From NCBI GenBank assembly GCA_001910725.1, contig MJGA01000003.1, positions 1,674,001 to 1,738,000 on the forward strand: a stretch of DNA of 64,000 nt. Direction: 5' to 3'. Below the pieces are notes generated by a model. That model saw only the letters and a list, made by a program, of their open reading frames with translations, was not told where the DNA came from and did no database searches. Shown here piece after piece: positions 31,983 through 43,104 of this stretch (the stretch's first letter is position 1; each line of letters opens with the position of its first letter). The DNA is from Phanerodontia chrysosporium (Eukaryota; Basidiomycota; Agaricomycetes; Polyporales; Phanerochaetaceae). The translations under genes and the position numbers were made by a program.

Positions 31983-34793
31983 TCAACTGGGAGGATCACG
32001 GGCGACAGATATGCGTCTTGCTTCACCTGACGGACGGCGGGGATGATCTGGGAAAGGGACACCGGAAACACGTCTCGACTCTCGGCGCGGTCGTGCCTCG
32101 GGTCCTGCTGCGACCTGGGACTTCTGCCAGTCCTCCACCTTCATCGCTGACATGCGCTTCGAGGACGTGGATTTGCCGCCGACGGCTGCGAGCGCGTCCG
32201 CGCTGAGCGAACGGGTATGTCGCGATGCTTGTCGGTCATCATTCAGCGATACTGAATTTCTGCGTATGTCGCTGGACCGCATCTTGTCCTTCGCCTCCTT
32301 GCTTGCAGCGGCAGCCTGCTCGGCTTGTCTCTTGAGCACAGCTTGCTTCTCGCGTTCCTTGGCCCTCTCCCAGCGCATCTTCGCAGCCTGGATCTCCGCC
32401 TGCTCCTTCTCTGCCTCGGTTAGCGGTCGCTGGAGCTGGCGTAGCTTCTCCCGGTGCCGTTCTTCGAGCTCCTCAAACGACATCACTTTATTCGCAGACT
32501 CCTTGGGGGGCGGCGAAGATGCGTGGCGGGTCCGGGGCGGCAGTATGATACCAGGGGCAAAGCTCGACTGCGATTCCGACTTCTTGTGGGCTTGAGGTCG
32601 TAGCGCGGGCGGAAGTTCCTCCGGGGACCAGGTCTTCGGGTTGGAGAAGGAATGTCTTGCAGGTGCCTCCGCAGACGGTGGCCTATCAGCGGACGGCATC
32701 TGGCCAAAAGACAATGAGCTCTCGCGACGCTGCCGCTGCAGGAGCGCCTCAGTCACGGCAGGAGACACGGCGAGCCTAGGCGCAGGGCTGAGGACAGGTG
32801 GACTGGTAGGGATAGGCGGAGTCACACCAGACGGAGGCTGCAACAGCTTTCGCTCCCGGACATAAGCGTCCCACGTCTCGTCTTGCAGAGGGACGCTGGT
32901 CGGCCTACCAACCGGACTTGGGTTGGAGGTGCGAAGGTTGGATAGTTCCATGGATTGCACGCGCGTCCGTGGATCGCTGGGTCTTGGCGGACGAAGATGT
33001 GACGGTCCCGGCACAGGAAGTGAGCCGAGCTCTAAACGAGAAGAGAAGGACGGGCGCGCTGAATCGGTGGCGCTGTCGGGCCCAGGAGTCTCCGATTTGA
33101 GAACTTCGATGGATTTGCGAATGTTCTGGATCTCAGCTAACAACTCCTGCTTCCTCTTCAAGTCTTCGAGATCCTGGGCGACAGAAAGCGAGATGGATGG
33201 ACTGCGGACGCGCTCTCTGAAATCAAGGTCGTCTGAGATGTAGTTCTTGGGGACATCCTGCTCTAGGTCTGCTCCAAGGTCGAGGGCAGGGAGAGGCCCT
33301 GGCGACTGCGAAGGCCGCTCTTCGACGGGAGGGGAATTGAGCATCAAAGAGGAGACGCCCGACTGTACGCGCTGCCGAGTGCCACCAGGAAGTGTATACG
33401 TAGAGGTGCGCTTTTCATCACTAGGAGTGGACATCCCTAGCTCGACGTCCTTCATCAAAGGAGTATGCGACATGTTGCTGTCGTTGCGACCGTGTTTGAG
33501 GAGAGTCGGATGTTCGCGTTCCCATTCCTCCTTCTCGCGTTCAATCTCAGCAATGCGAGCTGCAGCACGAGCCTCGGCTTCTTGATCCAAGCGGCGCTGC
33601 TCCTCCTTGATCTCACGGAGCTTGCGCTGCAAAATTTTCAGGATGCGCAGCTGGACGGCAATACCCATGAGGGCGACTGCGCCCATGAGGCCCAGCTCGA
33701 TTTCCATGGTCTGGGAAACCGGGAATTGTATCCCATGGTCCACGTACTTCTCAAAAAGAGAATTGAACCCAAGGTTCCATATATAGAACTAGAACAGTCA
33801 ACGCTGTCAGCCAACATGTGGACGATAACGATAGGGAAGTAGCGTGCCTCCTTCAAATTAGCGGATGTGAAGCAGTCAACACCGAGCATAAACGACGTTG
33901 CGCCAACGAAGCCGGTCGAGATGAGAAGGACGTAGTAGTGCAGCTTCGGAATAGTGCACAACACGAAGCCGACAACGGCGCACCCTGCGGGAACATCAGC
34001 GGGCCGCCTACATGCTTGACAGTTGCAATGTCTTACCGATATACATGATCCAGCGGAAGCCGATTTGGTGGATTAGACCGCCGTCTCTGAAACATTGTAT
34101 CCAGAGTGCGAGCGCGAAACCTCCCCAACCTCCGATGAAGTAACGAGTGGCCTTCCAGAAGAAAATGGTCACACCACCTCCGGCGATGCCAGCGACGCAT
34201 GAAGCCAGAACGAACAAGCCTCGTAGGGTCTTGGACGGCGGGTTGACGGCCTGCAGGATGCCGAATCTGAGGATCAGAACAAAGCAGACGAGGGAAAGCG
34301 TGTAAAAGCCGATGAGAAAGAATGACGTCCTGTATCACGAGAGTCAGGAGCCTTCTCAGGGTGATGGGGACCAGGGTGCGTACCATCGGTTCTTGTGGCC
34401 GAGGAAGGCGCTCGGGATGCCCGTGAGGATAAGCAACGCCCCAAGCACGCCAAAGGCAGGGTCGAGCTTCGTGTCCAAGTGGCGTGGGTCAGGCGTCGGC
34501 GTTGCAGATGTTGTGTGCGAGGCAGCGGCCGAGCTTGTGCTTGTGCTGGTCGGTGTCGGGGTAATGGTGACATTGAGGACAACAGGGACAACAGTAGTGA
34601 CAGGGATGAGCGAGTTGCCGGACCGTAGTGTCGTCGTGATCGTAGCAGAGGTCGTGGTGGCGGAGACGTAGGGCGTAAGAGAGGCGGCGGTCCTGCTTGG
34701 CAAACTCGAGGACGAGTTGGACTGTGCGGCGACCGGGGAGAGAAGACCGGCAGCGGCGACCGCCAACCACGACAGGAGGTGTCGCGGATGCAT
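31983..34793 (-). CDS. Multi-pass membrane protein, DUF4203/TM7S3-TMEM198-like, with long coiled-coil tail
   Basis: Four exons: 34384-34793, 34037-34329, 33848-33984, 31983-33788; 881 residues. A signal peptide (LLSWLAVAAAGLLSPVAAQS) is followed by a Ser/Thr-rich luminal stretch of about 90 residues. A block of about seven membrane segments comes next (FGVLGALLILTGIPSAFLG, TSFFLIGFYTLSLVCFVLIL, LASCVAGIAGGGVTIFFW, GCAVVGFVLCTIPKLHYYVL, LLISTGFVGATSFMLGVD, LMGAVALMGIAVQLRIL), in the pattern of DUF4203 proteins. The last 550 residues are cytosolic: a Lys/Glu coiled coil, long Ser/Pro-rich disordered parts and a second coiled coil (SFEELEERHREKLRQLQ). Exon 3 ends at a GC donor (aag gag|gcacgc at 33847), needed for frame. 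Function unknown. Confidence 0.82.
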
Positions 34794-35192
34794 GAGGGGG
34801 CGTTGGGGACAGGGAAGATGGTGGTTGGGGACAAGAGGAAAAGAGAGAGGAGGATATGAGAACTAGAGGACGCCTGGCATCTTCCAGGCAGCGGACGGGC
34901 CCACTCAGCCGCGCTAGCAAGAGGCAAGCCCGAGCTCGAACCTCAAGCGGCTGTCAGCCGCCGACCTGCGCCACGTGGAGGCGCTGCTACGCTTGCGCTT
35001 CCCGAACTTTCAGCACTGCGTAGGCCCGCGAGAACTCGGAATATATCATGTTTTGATTCACACCTGATCCTGTTGCTATCGCCCATACACAGTCCACACG
35101 ATAGCCCAAGCTACCGACACGACCCGCGATATCCGATTCCACCAGCTGACACCCCTCCCTCAACGCCGCATTCATTCCTGGCTTCTTCGCAG
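34794..35192. other. Promoter of the DUF4203-like gene and 3' region of MRH4
   Basis: About 400 bp between two minus-strand genes; no coding signal seen. Confidence 0.35.
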
Positions 35193-37090
35193 TCACGCCT
35201 CCGGCTCGTCCGCCTTCGTTGACTCTTCAGCCTGCCCGAAGTGCTCTACCCTGACGGGCGTAATAGATAGCGCCTTGTAGAGCATCATCAGTCGATTGGG
35301 CTCGTCGACAACCTTGCCCTTGATAACGTAGTGTCGCGGTACCACTGTGATGACCTTACCACCCTTTCCGAACCGTCCAACGCGGCCTGCAGCGTGTATG
35401 TACGAATCCTGATCGAGGGCGCCTGAACCACCCAGGATGAAGACATGCGTCAGATCCGGCATATCCAGACCGCGAACGGTCGCAAGAGTCGCGACCAGAA
35501 GTGTGGGATCGTCCTCGGGGCAGTGCCCTTGCGGAGTAAGTACGATCCACCACGCTCCCTCTGGACTACGTCCAGACCATGCGCGTTGATACCCAGTTTG
35601 CGCATGTCATCGACAGCACGTTCGACCGACGCAGATGGATGTAGCACGAGCAGCCCCACCCGGGGCACTTCCAGGGCGAAGACAGTGGCAATTGCCTCCA
35701 TGGCGGGTTCTGGGAAGGGGGACGGCGTTGACTCTTCAGCTCGGGCGGGCTGCACTATGGCGGATTGCTGTTAGCCAGACCTCACGACTGATATCAGCGC
35801 TCGCACTTACACTCGGCAAGAGTCTCCTGGTCCGCTGCAGATGACGAGATCAGGGTCTCGCCGTCATTTTCTTCCGCCTCAATGACTACGGGTTTCGTGG
35901 GAAGCGTAGGATCTGCCGGTGCTTCTACGGCGTTTTTGATATTTGTGATGCTGCCGTCGTTGACTGAATAGACAAGGGCGCTGTGCGTTATCCTGGTGCC
36001 ACCCAGGATGTGGTTTGCACGGTCTTCCTGACGCTCGTTTGTGATGACCTTGACGAGGTCGCCTTCGTGGCGTGTGAGCCATTTACCGTCTGCCAGGAGG
36101 CCATGCCGGAAAGCAGCCTTTAGCGTTGCGCTCGTAAAAACGAGTTGCGGACGTATTCGAGGAAGGTGAGTCTTCACGATGCCAGTCTTCAACTCGAGAT
36201 AAGGTTCTATAGTGCCCACACTTTCCAGCTCCTTCTGCGGTTTTGCCTGGTGCCATTGCGTGGGACGACCAACGCGGTAAATTGCATCCAGGATCTGCCG
36301 CGCAGGAGTTGGGTGCTTCATCAGCATCCTGAGGTACTTCTTGAAAACGTACTTGTCTCTTGATGTTGCCCGAGGTCGAGATTCAAGCATGTAGTCCGCC
36401 TCATCCACTACGACCGTTGCAAGCTGCTGCATCGGAAGAACGGGCTCAGAGAGCTGAAGCGCCTCCAGAAGAGCTTGCGGGGTACCGATGACGATGTGCG
36501 GAGGAATTCTTGCGATTGCACGAGCTTGCTCTTCTATTGGCGTCGATGACCCTCGGACCATCACCTGCGCGATAGAAGCGAGGGGAACCTTGCCAAGTTC
36601 ATGAGTCGCGTGCAGACATTGAACCCAGTGCATGAACTGAAATGCGAGGTCGCGATGAGGCGTGAGGATAAGGGCAGATATAGCCGGGGTCCGGGAATAT
36701 GACGCTATCTTATCCACTTTCAGAAAGCGACGAGGCAAGCTCAAGAGCGCAAGGAGGAGACCAAAGGACCTACGTGTCAAAGTGTTCAGCACCGTACTAT
36801 GGATGCAAGATATCAATCTCAACTCACTTTCCAGCACCAGTTGAGTCTTTGATTAGTACATCCTTCTGTTCCAAGATAGCGGGAATGAACTGCTCTTGAG
36901 CGACGGTTGGCCGCTGTACGTTGGGAAATGCTGCTCTGAGGCTGGCAAGCACCTGGGGCTTTAAGCCCAGTGTGTCGAAGGACTGCAGTTTGCTATGATG
37001 GATAATCCATCTGCGCTGCGTGTGGTGAGGAGATTGGCGAAGAGCTCTCGGTCGGCTGAGCAAACACAGCGAAGAAGACGAAGTGAACAT
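35193..37090 (-). CDS. MRH4: Mitochondrial DEAD-box RNA helicase Mrh4, with an apparent one-base frameshift
   Basis: ATP-dependent RNA helicase; yeast Mrh4 acts in assembly of the mitochondrial large ribosomal subunit. Exons 36828-37090, 35811-36769 and 35193-35754. Motifs: a mitochondrial-type N-terminus (SSLCLLSRPRALRQ), motif I KDSTGAGKS, Ia TPHRDLAFQF, Ib GTPQALLEAL, motif II VDEADYML, motif III FTSATL, motif V-like ATVRGLDMPDL, motif VI HAAGRVGRFG (a variant of HRxGRxGR). In exon 3 the frame breaks at a four-G run on the plus strand (35517-35520). One more base there gives GTAPEDDPTLLVATLATVRG without interruption. No intron of usable size can explain the break, so an assembly error is the simplest reading; a real frameshift allele cannot be excluded. 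Confidence 0.85.
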
Positions 37091-37482
37091 GCGCCACGAG
37101 CGCCCAGCCTCGTCTGAGATCAAAGCGCTAAGCGATCGTGGACGATTTAGTGAAGGAAAAACGAAAGGTCATGCTATTGTGAGAATCGTACATAATTGAC
37201 AAAGTAGAGATCGTACACAGTAGGGAGATGCTAACAAGCGGACGAGGGAGTCGAAGCGTGGAGAAGCGGTGTCACCGAGAGTAATCTATGATAGTGTGTA
37301 CTGCACGACGGTTCTGTACCGAGGATGAGACAGAGAGAGGAAGGAGAAGGACCACTATCACAGGTTATGTACAAGCATACCGCTTGCATTCACGCAGAAT
37401 CGCTCTGGCGAGGTGACAGCGGCTCACCAACTTCGTTCGAGTGGCGTTCCACCACAGCTCCAATACTCATCCTCGACAATTC
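37091..37482. other. MRH4 promoter and sugar transporter 3' region
   Basis: About 390 bp with no supported gene. On the minus strand it follows the sugar transporter stop and precedes the MRH4 start. Confidence 0.35.
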
Positions 37483-40064
37483 CTATTCGTCGCCGTCGTG
37501 GATGGGTTCGTACGAGGCTCGGTGCTCAGAGCGACCAAGGAGCCGCCGGAGAAGCCCTGGTCGGTTGGGCTTGTTGTTCGTGGTCAACGAATGCCTTGAG
37601 CGACGAGATCTATGAGAGAAAAGCGAGGCTCTCTCAGATTCCTCATCTTCTAGACGTTCTTCGAGCTCTTCTAAAAATTCCGTACGATGTCAAAATCCAG
37701 ACAAAATCCACTGACAACTGGTACCCACCTTCGCCAAACACGGCATCCATTTCCTCCAGGGGAACGCCCATAGTTTCCGGATACACTGCGGCAAGTTTAA
37801 CACTGACGTTCAGCGGTATCAAAACAAGCACGTACAGAAATACACTGGAGTAGAAGTCAGACGTCAGAAACACCTCACTTTGTCTACAACAATACTCACC
37901 AACAACGAAGCTGCATGCACAGAAGAACCCGTGCATAGGGTAGAGTCTCCACTGAATGACTTCTTGTAAGTAGGGCGTCATTTCTCCAACGAGGAAGTTG
38001 AAGGCCCAATTAGTCTGTAGGACGCGTAAGCTTTCGCACAACGAAGTAGGTAGGCAGACTCACGGCGGTGGACAATGATACGCCTTTGGCTCGGACAGTC
38101 AAGGGCATGATCTGCATTGCACGGATGATCATTACGCGTTGTTACACATGCGTTTAAGATCAATACGCACCTCGGGTGGATACAACCATGGGATAGGTCC
38201 CCAGCTAAGAGGTTGCATAGCAGTTAGGAGACTCTCCGAGGGCCATCCAATGATAGCGCATTCTTACCTGTAACCGAACGCCGCATTGAAAATGATCACG
38301 CAGACGACAACCGCACGCGCGGTCTCAGGTACGTCGATATACATCCACCACCCTGTCATAGCAAGGGAGACGCCCATCTGGGATGATGCTGAGTCGACAG
38401 TCGCAGAATGACATACAATACTTACGACAATGGCCCCAGTAAGAAGAATAATTCGGCGACCCCACCGGTCTACGAGATACCACCTATCGTGCGGTCAATG
38501 GGGTATCTGGGCCGAGGCGAGGTGAACTCACGTGGGAAGAGTGCTCAAGATGTAGATTATAGCGTTGATGCCAGTCATAAGGATCGCATCACGGCCAACC
38601 CAGCCGGCCTCTTTGTGAGGATTAAAATATGTGCTAGATGAGTATGATTTCACCACGGACCTTGGAAAACCCTGGCTGTTGACCACATACTTGCTCAGCT
38701 GTGCAGACTAGGTAGCAAGGACTGTACTCACGTGCATAGTACGATATCACTACACGATGTATGAGTACCTTCTATTTTCCTATGTGTGGGCGTGACGCAC
38801 CGTTAATGCCGTTTAACTGGGCGAAGGCTTGTGAAGACATAGCGAGGAGGACACGACGCTTATAGCGCTTCCACATTGCAGCGTATGAGCGCGCCTCGCC
38901 GCTCTCACGCTACGTGAATGTCAGTGCAATGTTGAGCAACATCTACACTCTTGCTTACATCGAACATTACCCGCTCCTTGATTTCCTGGAATTCTGCACG
39001 CGCCACAAGGTCTTCCGGATCACCGCCGTGCAGATCGGCAATGACCTGCATGCCTTCGGCATCCTTGTCATGGTCAATTAGCCAGCTAGCCCATGTCAGC
39101 AGGAGATCCGTGCGACTTATCAGCGAAATATCTTACCGAGGGCTTTCCGGCACTGCCAGAGATCCAGCTGCTAGCAAGACACCTATTATACATTGTACTG
39201 AAAGTGGCACTCGCCAGGCCATATCAGACTCAAAAAATGAGCAGAAATAATCTATCCACTGCGAGACGTCAGCTGCGAGCTCCGATCTGGAAGACACGTT
39301 TACGTACGACGGATGATGCGTAGCCGAAGATGTTGACTGTGAACTCCATGCAAGCGAGAGCGCCTCGCTGGAATGACGCGTTCAGTAATGATCAAGACAG
39401 TGAAACATTGCGCATACATGGTCTGGAGGTGAGATTTCACTCTGGTATATGGGGACAATGGTCCTGTTCTACGTGTTAGCAGATGGTCGGCAATACAACG
39501 TACCAACTTACGATAGAAGGCCAACACCGAATCCGGCGATGATCCTGCCGACTACCATGACCCAGAAGCCAGGTGTGAGTGTCTGTATAGCGCCCCCGAG
39601 GGCAAAGACAATCGCTCCCACAAAGAGTGTGCCCCGTCGCCCAAGGGTGTCCCCGATGCGTCCGGCCGCAAGCGAAGTGACTGAACGAACATCGACTCAG
39701 TATATTCGCGAAGGGTGGACAAGCGGCCAACACACCGAAAGCGCCGACCTCGAGCACGGCCACCATGGTCCCACGTCAAGAGCTGTAGGATCATGGAAGA
39801 ACTTGCGAAAGTACGGTCCAGTTATGATTCCGGACATGACACTGTGCGGCGGCGGTTACCACCGAGTGTGTACACGCGCCAGAAGAGAAAACACACGTAC
39901 CCTTGGTCATACCCAAACTGTAGGTCGAGATGATGAGCGCGCGATGCGACGAAAGCCGGGGCGACACTTACAAGAAAGACACCCAGACTAGCAAAGACGG
40001 ATATGGCGTAGAGAAGCGGTGGGCCGACCAGCCTGCGTCGCGGGCTGTGAGCTGTGGTTGCCAT
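37483..40064 (-). CDS. MFS sugar transporter, with an apparent one-base frameshift
   Basis: Twelve-helix major facilitator of the fungal sugar porter family in the plasma membrane. About 19 small exons, several under 20 nt (FGYDQG, VISYYA and PRVFQ are coded by tiny exons). Signature parts: FGYDQGVMSGIITGPYF, GRIGDTLGRRGTLF, GRIIAGFGVGLLSTIVPIYQ, SEISPPDHRGALACMEF, PESPRWLIDHDKDAEGM, GWVGRDAILMTGINAIIY, WYLVDRWGRRII, WGPIPWLYPPEIMPLTVRAK, PETMGVPLEEMDAVFGE. The frame breaks at three C on the plus strand (39770-39772) between DPTALDVG and TMVAVLEVGAF, a conserved join; one more base repairs it. The penultimate intron model (join to VYPETMG) is less certain. Substrate unknown, probably a hexose or related sugar. 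Divergent from MIM2. Confidence 0.88.
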
Positions 40065-40277
40065 GATGCATTAGCAGGAGAGGAAGGCGGGGGTGGGGAA
40101 GAGATGGGAAGAGGAGAGGTGGTCGTGAGGGTTTTACGGAAAGAGCGGTTGGTGGCAGGGCTCTGCCGGCGGCCAAGCACCCTTGATCTCGTTGTGCGTC
40201 ACTCCATGGGAGGCGCCCTCCGGTCACGGCCACGGCACGCGAACGCGGCTGTTCGTCCTGGCCCTCACTCTCCTGCG

Positions 40278-40608
40278 ATGCCGGCATCCGTCGCCTCGCT
40301 AGACTCGCTCGTGCCGTCAGATGACTCGTACGACTCCGACGAGGAGGAACGCCTTGCCCAGCTCGAATGGGAAGAGTCTCTCGAGCAGCTGCAGCAGCTC
40401 TTCGCCATCGTCCTCCTCCCCTTCCTCGGCAAGTGGTTAGGTCGGCGTTGGAGCCATTGGGGTACGCAGTCTCGCTATCGATGAGAGCGCGGTCCGTGCT
40501 AACCCCTCCCGTGTTATCTCAGCGTACGCTCGATACGTCAGACTCGGACTGGGCAAGCCATTCTTCTTGGGCGAAAGAAACCTCGGGACGTCGACTACCG
40601 CCCATTGA
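40278..40608 (+). CDS. MIM2: Mitochondrial outer-membrane import protein Mim2
   Basis: Small partner of Mim1 in the MIM complex that inserts helical proteins into the mitochondrial outer membrane. Two exons, 40278-40461 and 40523-40608; 89 residues. An acidic N-terminus (DDSYDSDEEERLAQLEWEES) leads to one membrane segment (LQQLFAIVLLPFLGKWLG) and a basic, aromatic flank (RRWSHWAYARYVRLGLGKPF), the layout of Mim2 proteins. The upstream ATG at 40206 would add an unsupported Arg-rich extension, so the internal ATG before PASVASLDSL was chosen. The last codons overlap the end of the PPR gene on the other strand by 14 nt. Confidence 0.8.
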
Positions 40609-42889
40609 GAATGTGGTTAACTACAGTCCGTTGTTTTGGCCGCCGCCCATCCTCCCGCTCTCTAACCGCACGTATAGCTCTGCCCAGCCAGGTCGATATC
40701 ACCCGCCCACTCTTTTCAATCTCCTCAACGATCCCGTCTGCTTCCTCCCAGGCACGTCTCCTTGCCAAACCCGACAGCAATAGGTACCACGTATCGTCCC
40801 GGACAGGCACATTTCTACGAACCATCTCGCGGTAGTATTTCATCGCGTGTCGGAGGCCATCCGGGCTCGGGTTCTCCAGGCAAGCCTTGATGAGCATATT
40901 GTATGTAACCTTGCTATGCATCAGGTCTCGCCTCTTCATTCGTTCTGTGAGACGGCGAACGTATTCCTCCTGGAGTCGCGGGTCCAGCCACTTTCGCCGC
41001 CGGTGAATGCCGGCCAGGATAGTAGTGTATGTGACTTCGTTCGGGCGCAAAGATTCGTCTTCCTCTCCCTCCATGAGACGAAGCAGCTCGAGCGCAGCGT
41101 CGAGCCCCGCATCCGTTTCTTGCTGAATGAAGTGGCTGATGATGGTCGTATTGGTCACGACGTTCATATGCTGCCCAAGACTTTGTGTGACCATGCGAAC
41201 GACGCGTGCTGCGTCTTTCTCGACAGGGAGCAGAGCTGTGAGGATTGTGGAATAGGTGACGCTATCGGGTTCTACGCCAGCAGCGTGCATCTTCTGCATG
41301 ATGGCGCCAATGGCTCCTGGTTGCTTCTGGTTGGCGTAGTATCGCATGAAAGTGTTAAAAGAAACAACATCAGGCTTCGGTCCCGACTCCTCCATTTGCT
41401 GCAGGACAGCTTGAGCGTCGGACTCTCGAGAGTTGATGAGTAACCAGTAGATTACTGTGTTGTAGACGATCATGACCGCAGGATCATCCGCCGAGTATGC
41501 GCCCTGCTTGAGCAATTTTCTGAACTCTTGGAAGATTTCCAGCGCCGTGTCGGGACGGCCAGAGTTGAACAGACCATAGATGAGTGCCCGGTATGCCATC
41601 ATACTCGGTCGAGGACCTTCCTTGCATAGTAATCTCCATGCGACCAGCGCACGATCAGCCATGCGCAGTTCGGCGTAGCCGTCGAGTAAAGATGTCCACA
41701 CATCCATTGTCGGTCGGACGCCCAAGTCCGTCATGTCCTTCCACAATCTTTCGGCTAGGTCGAGTCGACGACAGTGCAGGAAGGCCCGAAGAAGGATAGA
41801 CCACGCGAAATCAGGGAGCAAAACGGGAGTCTGTTCCGACACCGCCATTGGGTCCATTGTCAGCCATGGCTGAGGCTCCTTCAAGGCCCCGACAAGATGC
41901 TCGTAGAGTTGCAACAAGTTCTTGTCGCTCCTGTCCTTGGACAAGTTTGAGACATGTCGTTGGAGAGAGACAGGACGGCTCAGCAGTCGAGCGGTAACAA
42001 TACGGCGGGCGTACGTTTCTGCCTTCGCTCGCAGCGCAGGATCGGCCTGGAAGCTGGCGAAAAAGGTCCGGATGAAGGATGCGGTCAGGACCGCGTTCGT
42101 TGAAAGCACTGCTTTTACGGCTTCAGCAAAGGAGCCTTTCAAAGCAAAGGCAGCGATGGCGTGACATGCAATGGATGGCGGAAAGAAGAACGACTCGGTG
42201 TCGTGTGCATTCTCGTCCAGCAATAAGGCGTCGACGGTAGACGTCGGCTCCTCTGGCAAGATGTCAAGACGAGCTGACTTCTCCTGCAACTGCGCGTTGT
42301 ATTTCCAGAACAGTCGTAGCACCGCGTCTGCGTCTGCGCGTCGGACGAGGGAGTTCATACGAGCAATAAGACCTCGAGGATCTCCATTTGTTGCAGTGTA
42401 GAGCGCGATTTCGTCTATCACAGACGATTCCGTGGGACCCCAAGTGACGGCCTTTTCATCTGCTTTGGCGATAACATGAGCGACTAATTTGCAGAGTTCG
42501 CTGTAGTGGGATGGGCCGAGGAAAGGCAAGAGAGAGGATTCGCCTAGCGCGGACCACGACTCCCCGGCTAGCGCGATTTGGCCGGCTTCTAGAGCAGAGA
42601 CAATCCTAGGGTACGTTTCGTGAAACAAGGTCTCCAAGTTCCATGCGCTGCCTAGGGCAGGCTTGTCTTCGACAGGCGCACCCTGGCTGCTTGCATGTCG
42701 GTTCGTAGATTTGACGGGCGACGAAAACAACGCAGAGCGGACAGTACGTGCGCTGCTGACACCTCGGGTCTGCGCGTATACGGGCGCATACCAGTTGGTA
42801 GACGTTGAGCGCGATGACCGGGAAGGAAGGAGGAAGTCGAGAGTGACTATGGGAGGGTGGACAAGTCTATGTGAGGCATGGCGAAACAT
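40595..42889 (-). CDS. Pentatricopeptide repeat (PPR) protein, probably mitochondrial
   Basis: Intronless, 764 residues. The first 60 residues are Ser/Arg/Thr-rich with few acids, typical for mitochondrial import. The C-terminal half is a row of about ten PPR motifs, for example DVWTSLLDGYAELRMADRAL, MAYRALIYGLFNSGRPDTAL, VSFNTFMRYYANQKQPGAIG, VTYSTILTALLPVEKDAARV, VTYNMLIKACLENPSPDG. PPR proteins bind single-stranded RNA in organelles for processing, stability or translation; the RNA target cannot be told. The lack of introns sets it apart from nearly all neighbours. Convergent and overlapping with MIM2; divergent from the cyclophilin gene with a 215 bp spacer. Confidence 0.9.
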   Translation of the reverse strand: MFRHASHRLVHPPIVTLDFLLPSRSSRSTSTNWYAPVYAQTRGVSSARTVRSALFSSPVKSTNRHASSQGAPVEDKPALGSAWNLETLFHETYPRIVSALEAGQIALAGESWSALGESSLLPFLGPSHYSELCKLVAHVIAKADEKAVTWGPTESSVIDEIALYTATNGDPRGLIARMNSLVRRADADAVLRLFWKYNAQLQEKSARLDILPEEPTSTVDALLLDENAHDTESFFFPPSIACHAIAAFALKGSFAEAVKAVLSTNAVLTASFIRTFFASFQADPALRAKAETYARRIVTARLLSRPVSLQRHVSNLSKDRSDKNLLQLYEHLVGALKEPQPWLTMDPMAVSEQTPVLLPDFAWSILLRAFLHCRRLDLAERLWKDMTDLGVRPTMDVWTSLLDGYAELRMADRALVAWRLLCKEGPRPSMMAYRALIYGLFNSGRPDTALEIFQEFRKLLKQGAYSADDPAVMIVYNTVIYWLLINSRESDAQAVLQQMEESGPKPDVVSFNTFMRYYANQKQPGAIGAIMQKMHAAGVEPDSVTYSTILTALLPVEKDAARVVRMVTQSLGQHMNVVTNTTIISHFIQQETDAGLDAALELLRLMEGEEDESLRPNEVTYTTILAGIHRRRKWLDPRLQEEYVRRLTERMKRRDLMHSKVTYNMLIKACLENPSPDGLRHAMKYYREMVRRNVPVRDDTWYLLLSGLARRRAWEEADGIVEEIEKSGRVISTWLGRAIRAVREREDGRRPKQRTVVNHILNGR

Positions 42890-43104
42890 GCGCGACAGCG
42901 TATCCTGAATAGATCGGGTAGATGGTCAGTAAGCTCAAAAGCTCTCCTCCGAGCGGGTTTGGAAGATTACATACGCTGGTGGATGCACGAAGGCAAGGTG
43001 CAGACCCGCCGGCGCTCAAACCTGGTTTCCGTTCGGCAGACGCTTCGAAGTCCACGGACCTCTGCACACAACCTCCATCTCCGTCGTAACTTTCGTCGCT
43101 CAAT

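Noticed and set aside
35193..37090. MRH4 as a pseudogene because of its frameshift
   Set aside because: All helicase motifs are intact and the only fault is one missing base in a four-G run, repeated at similar runs in other essential genes; an assembly error is simpler.
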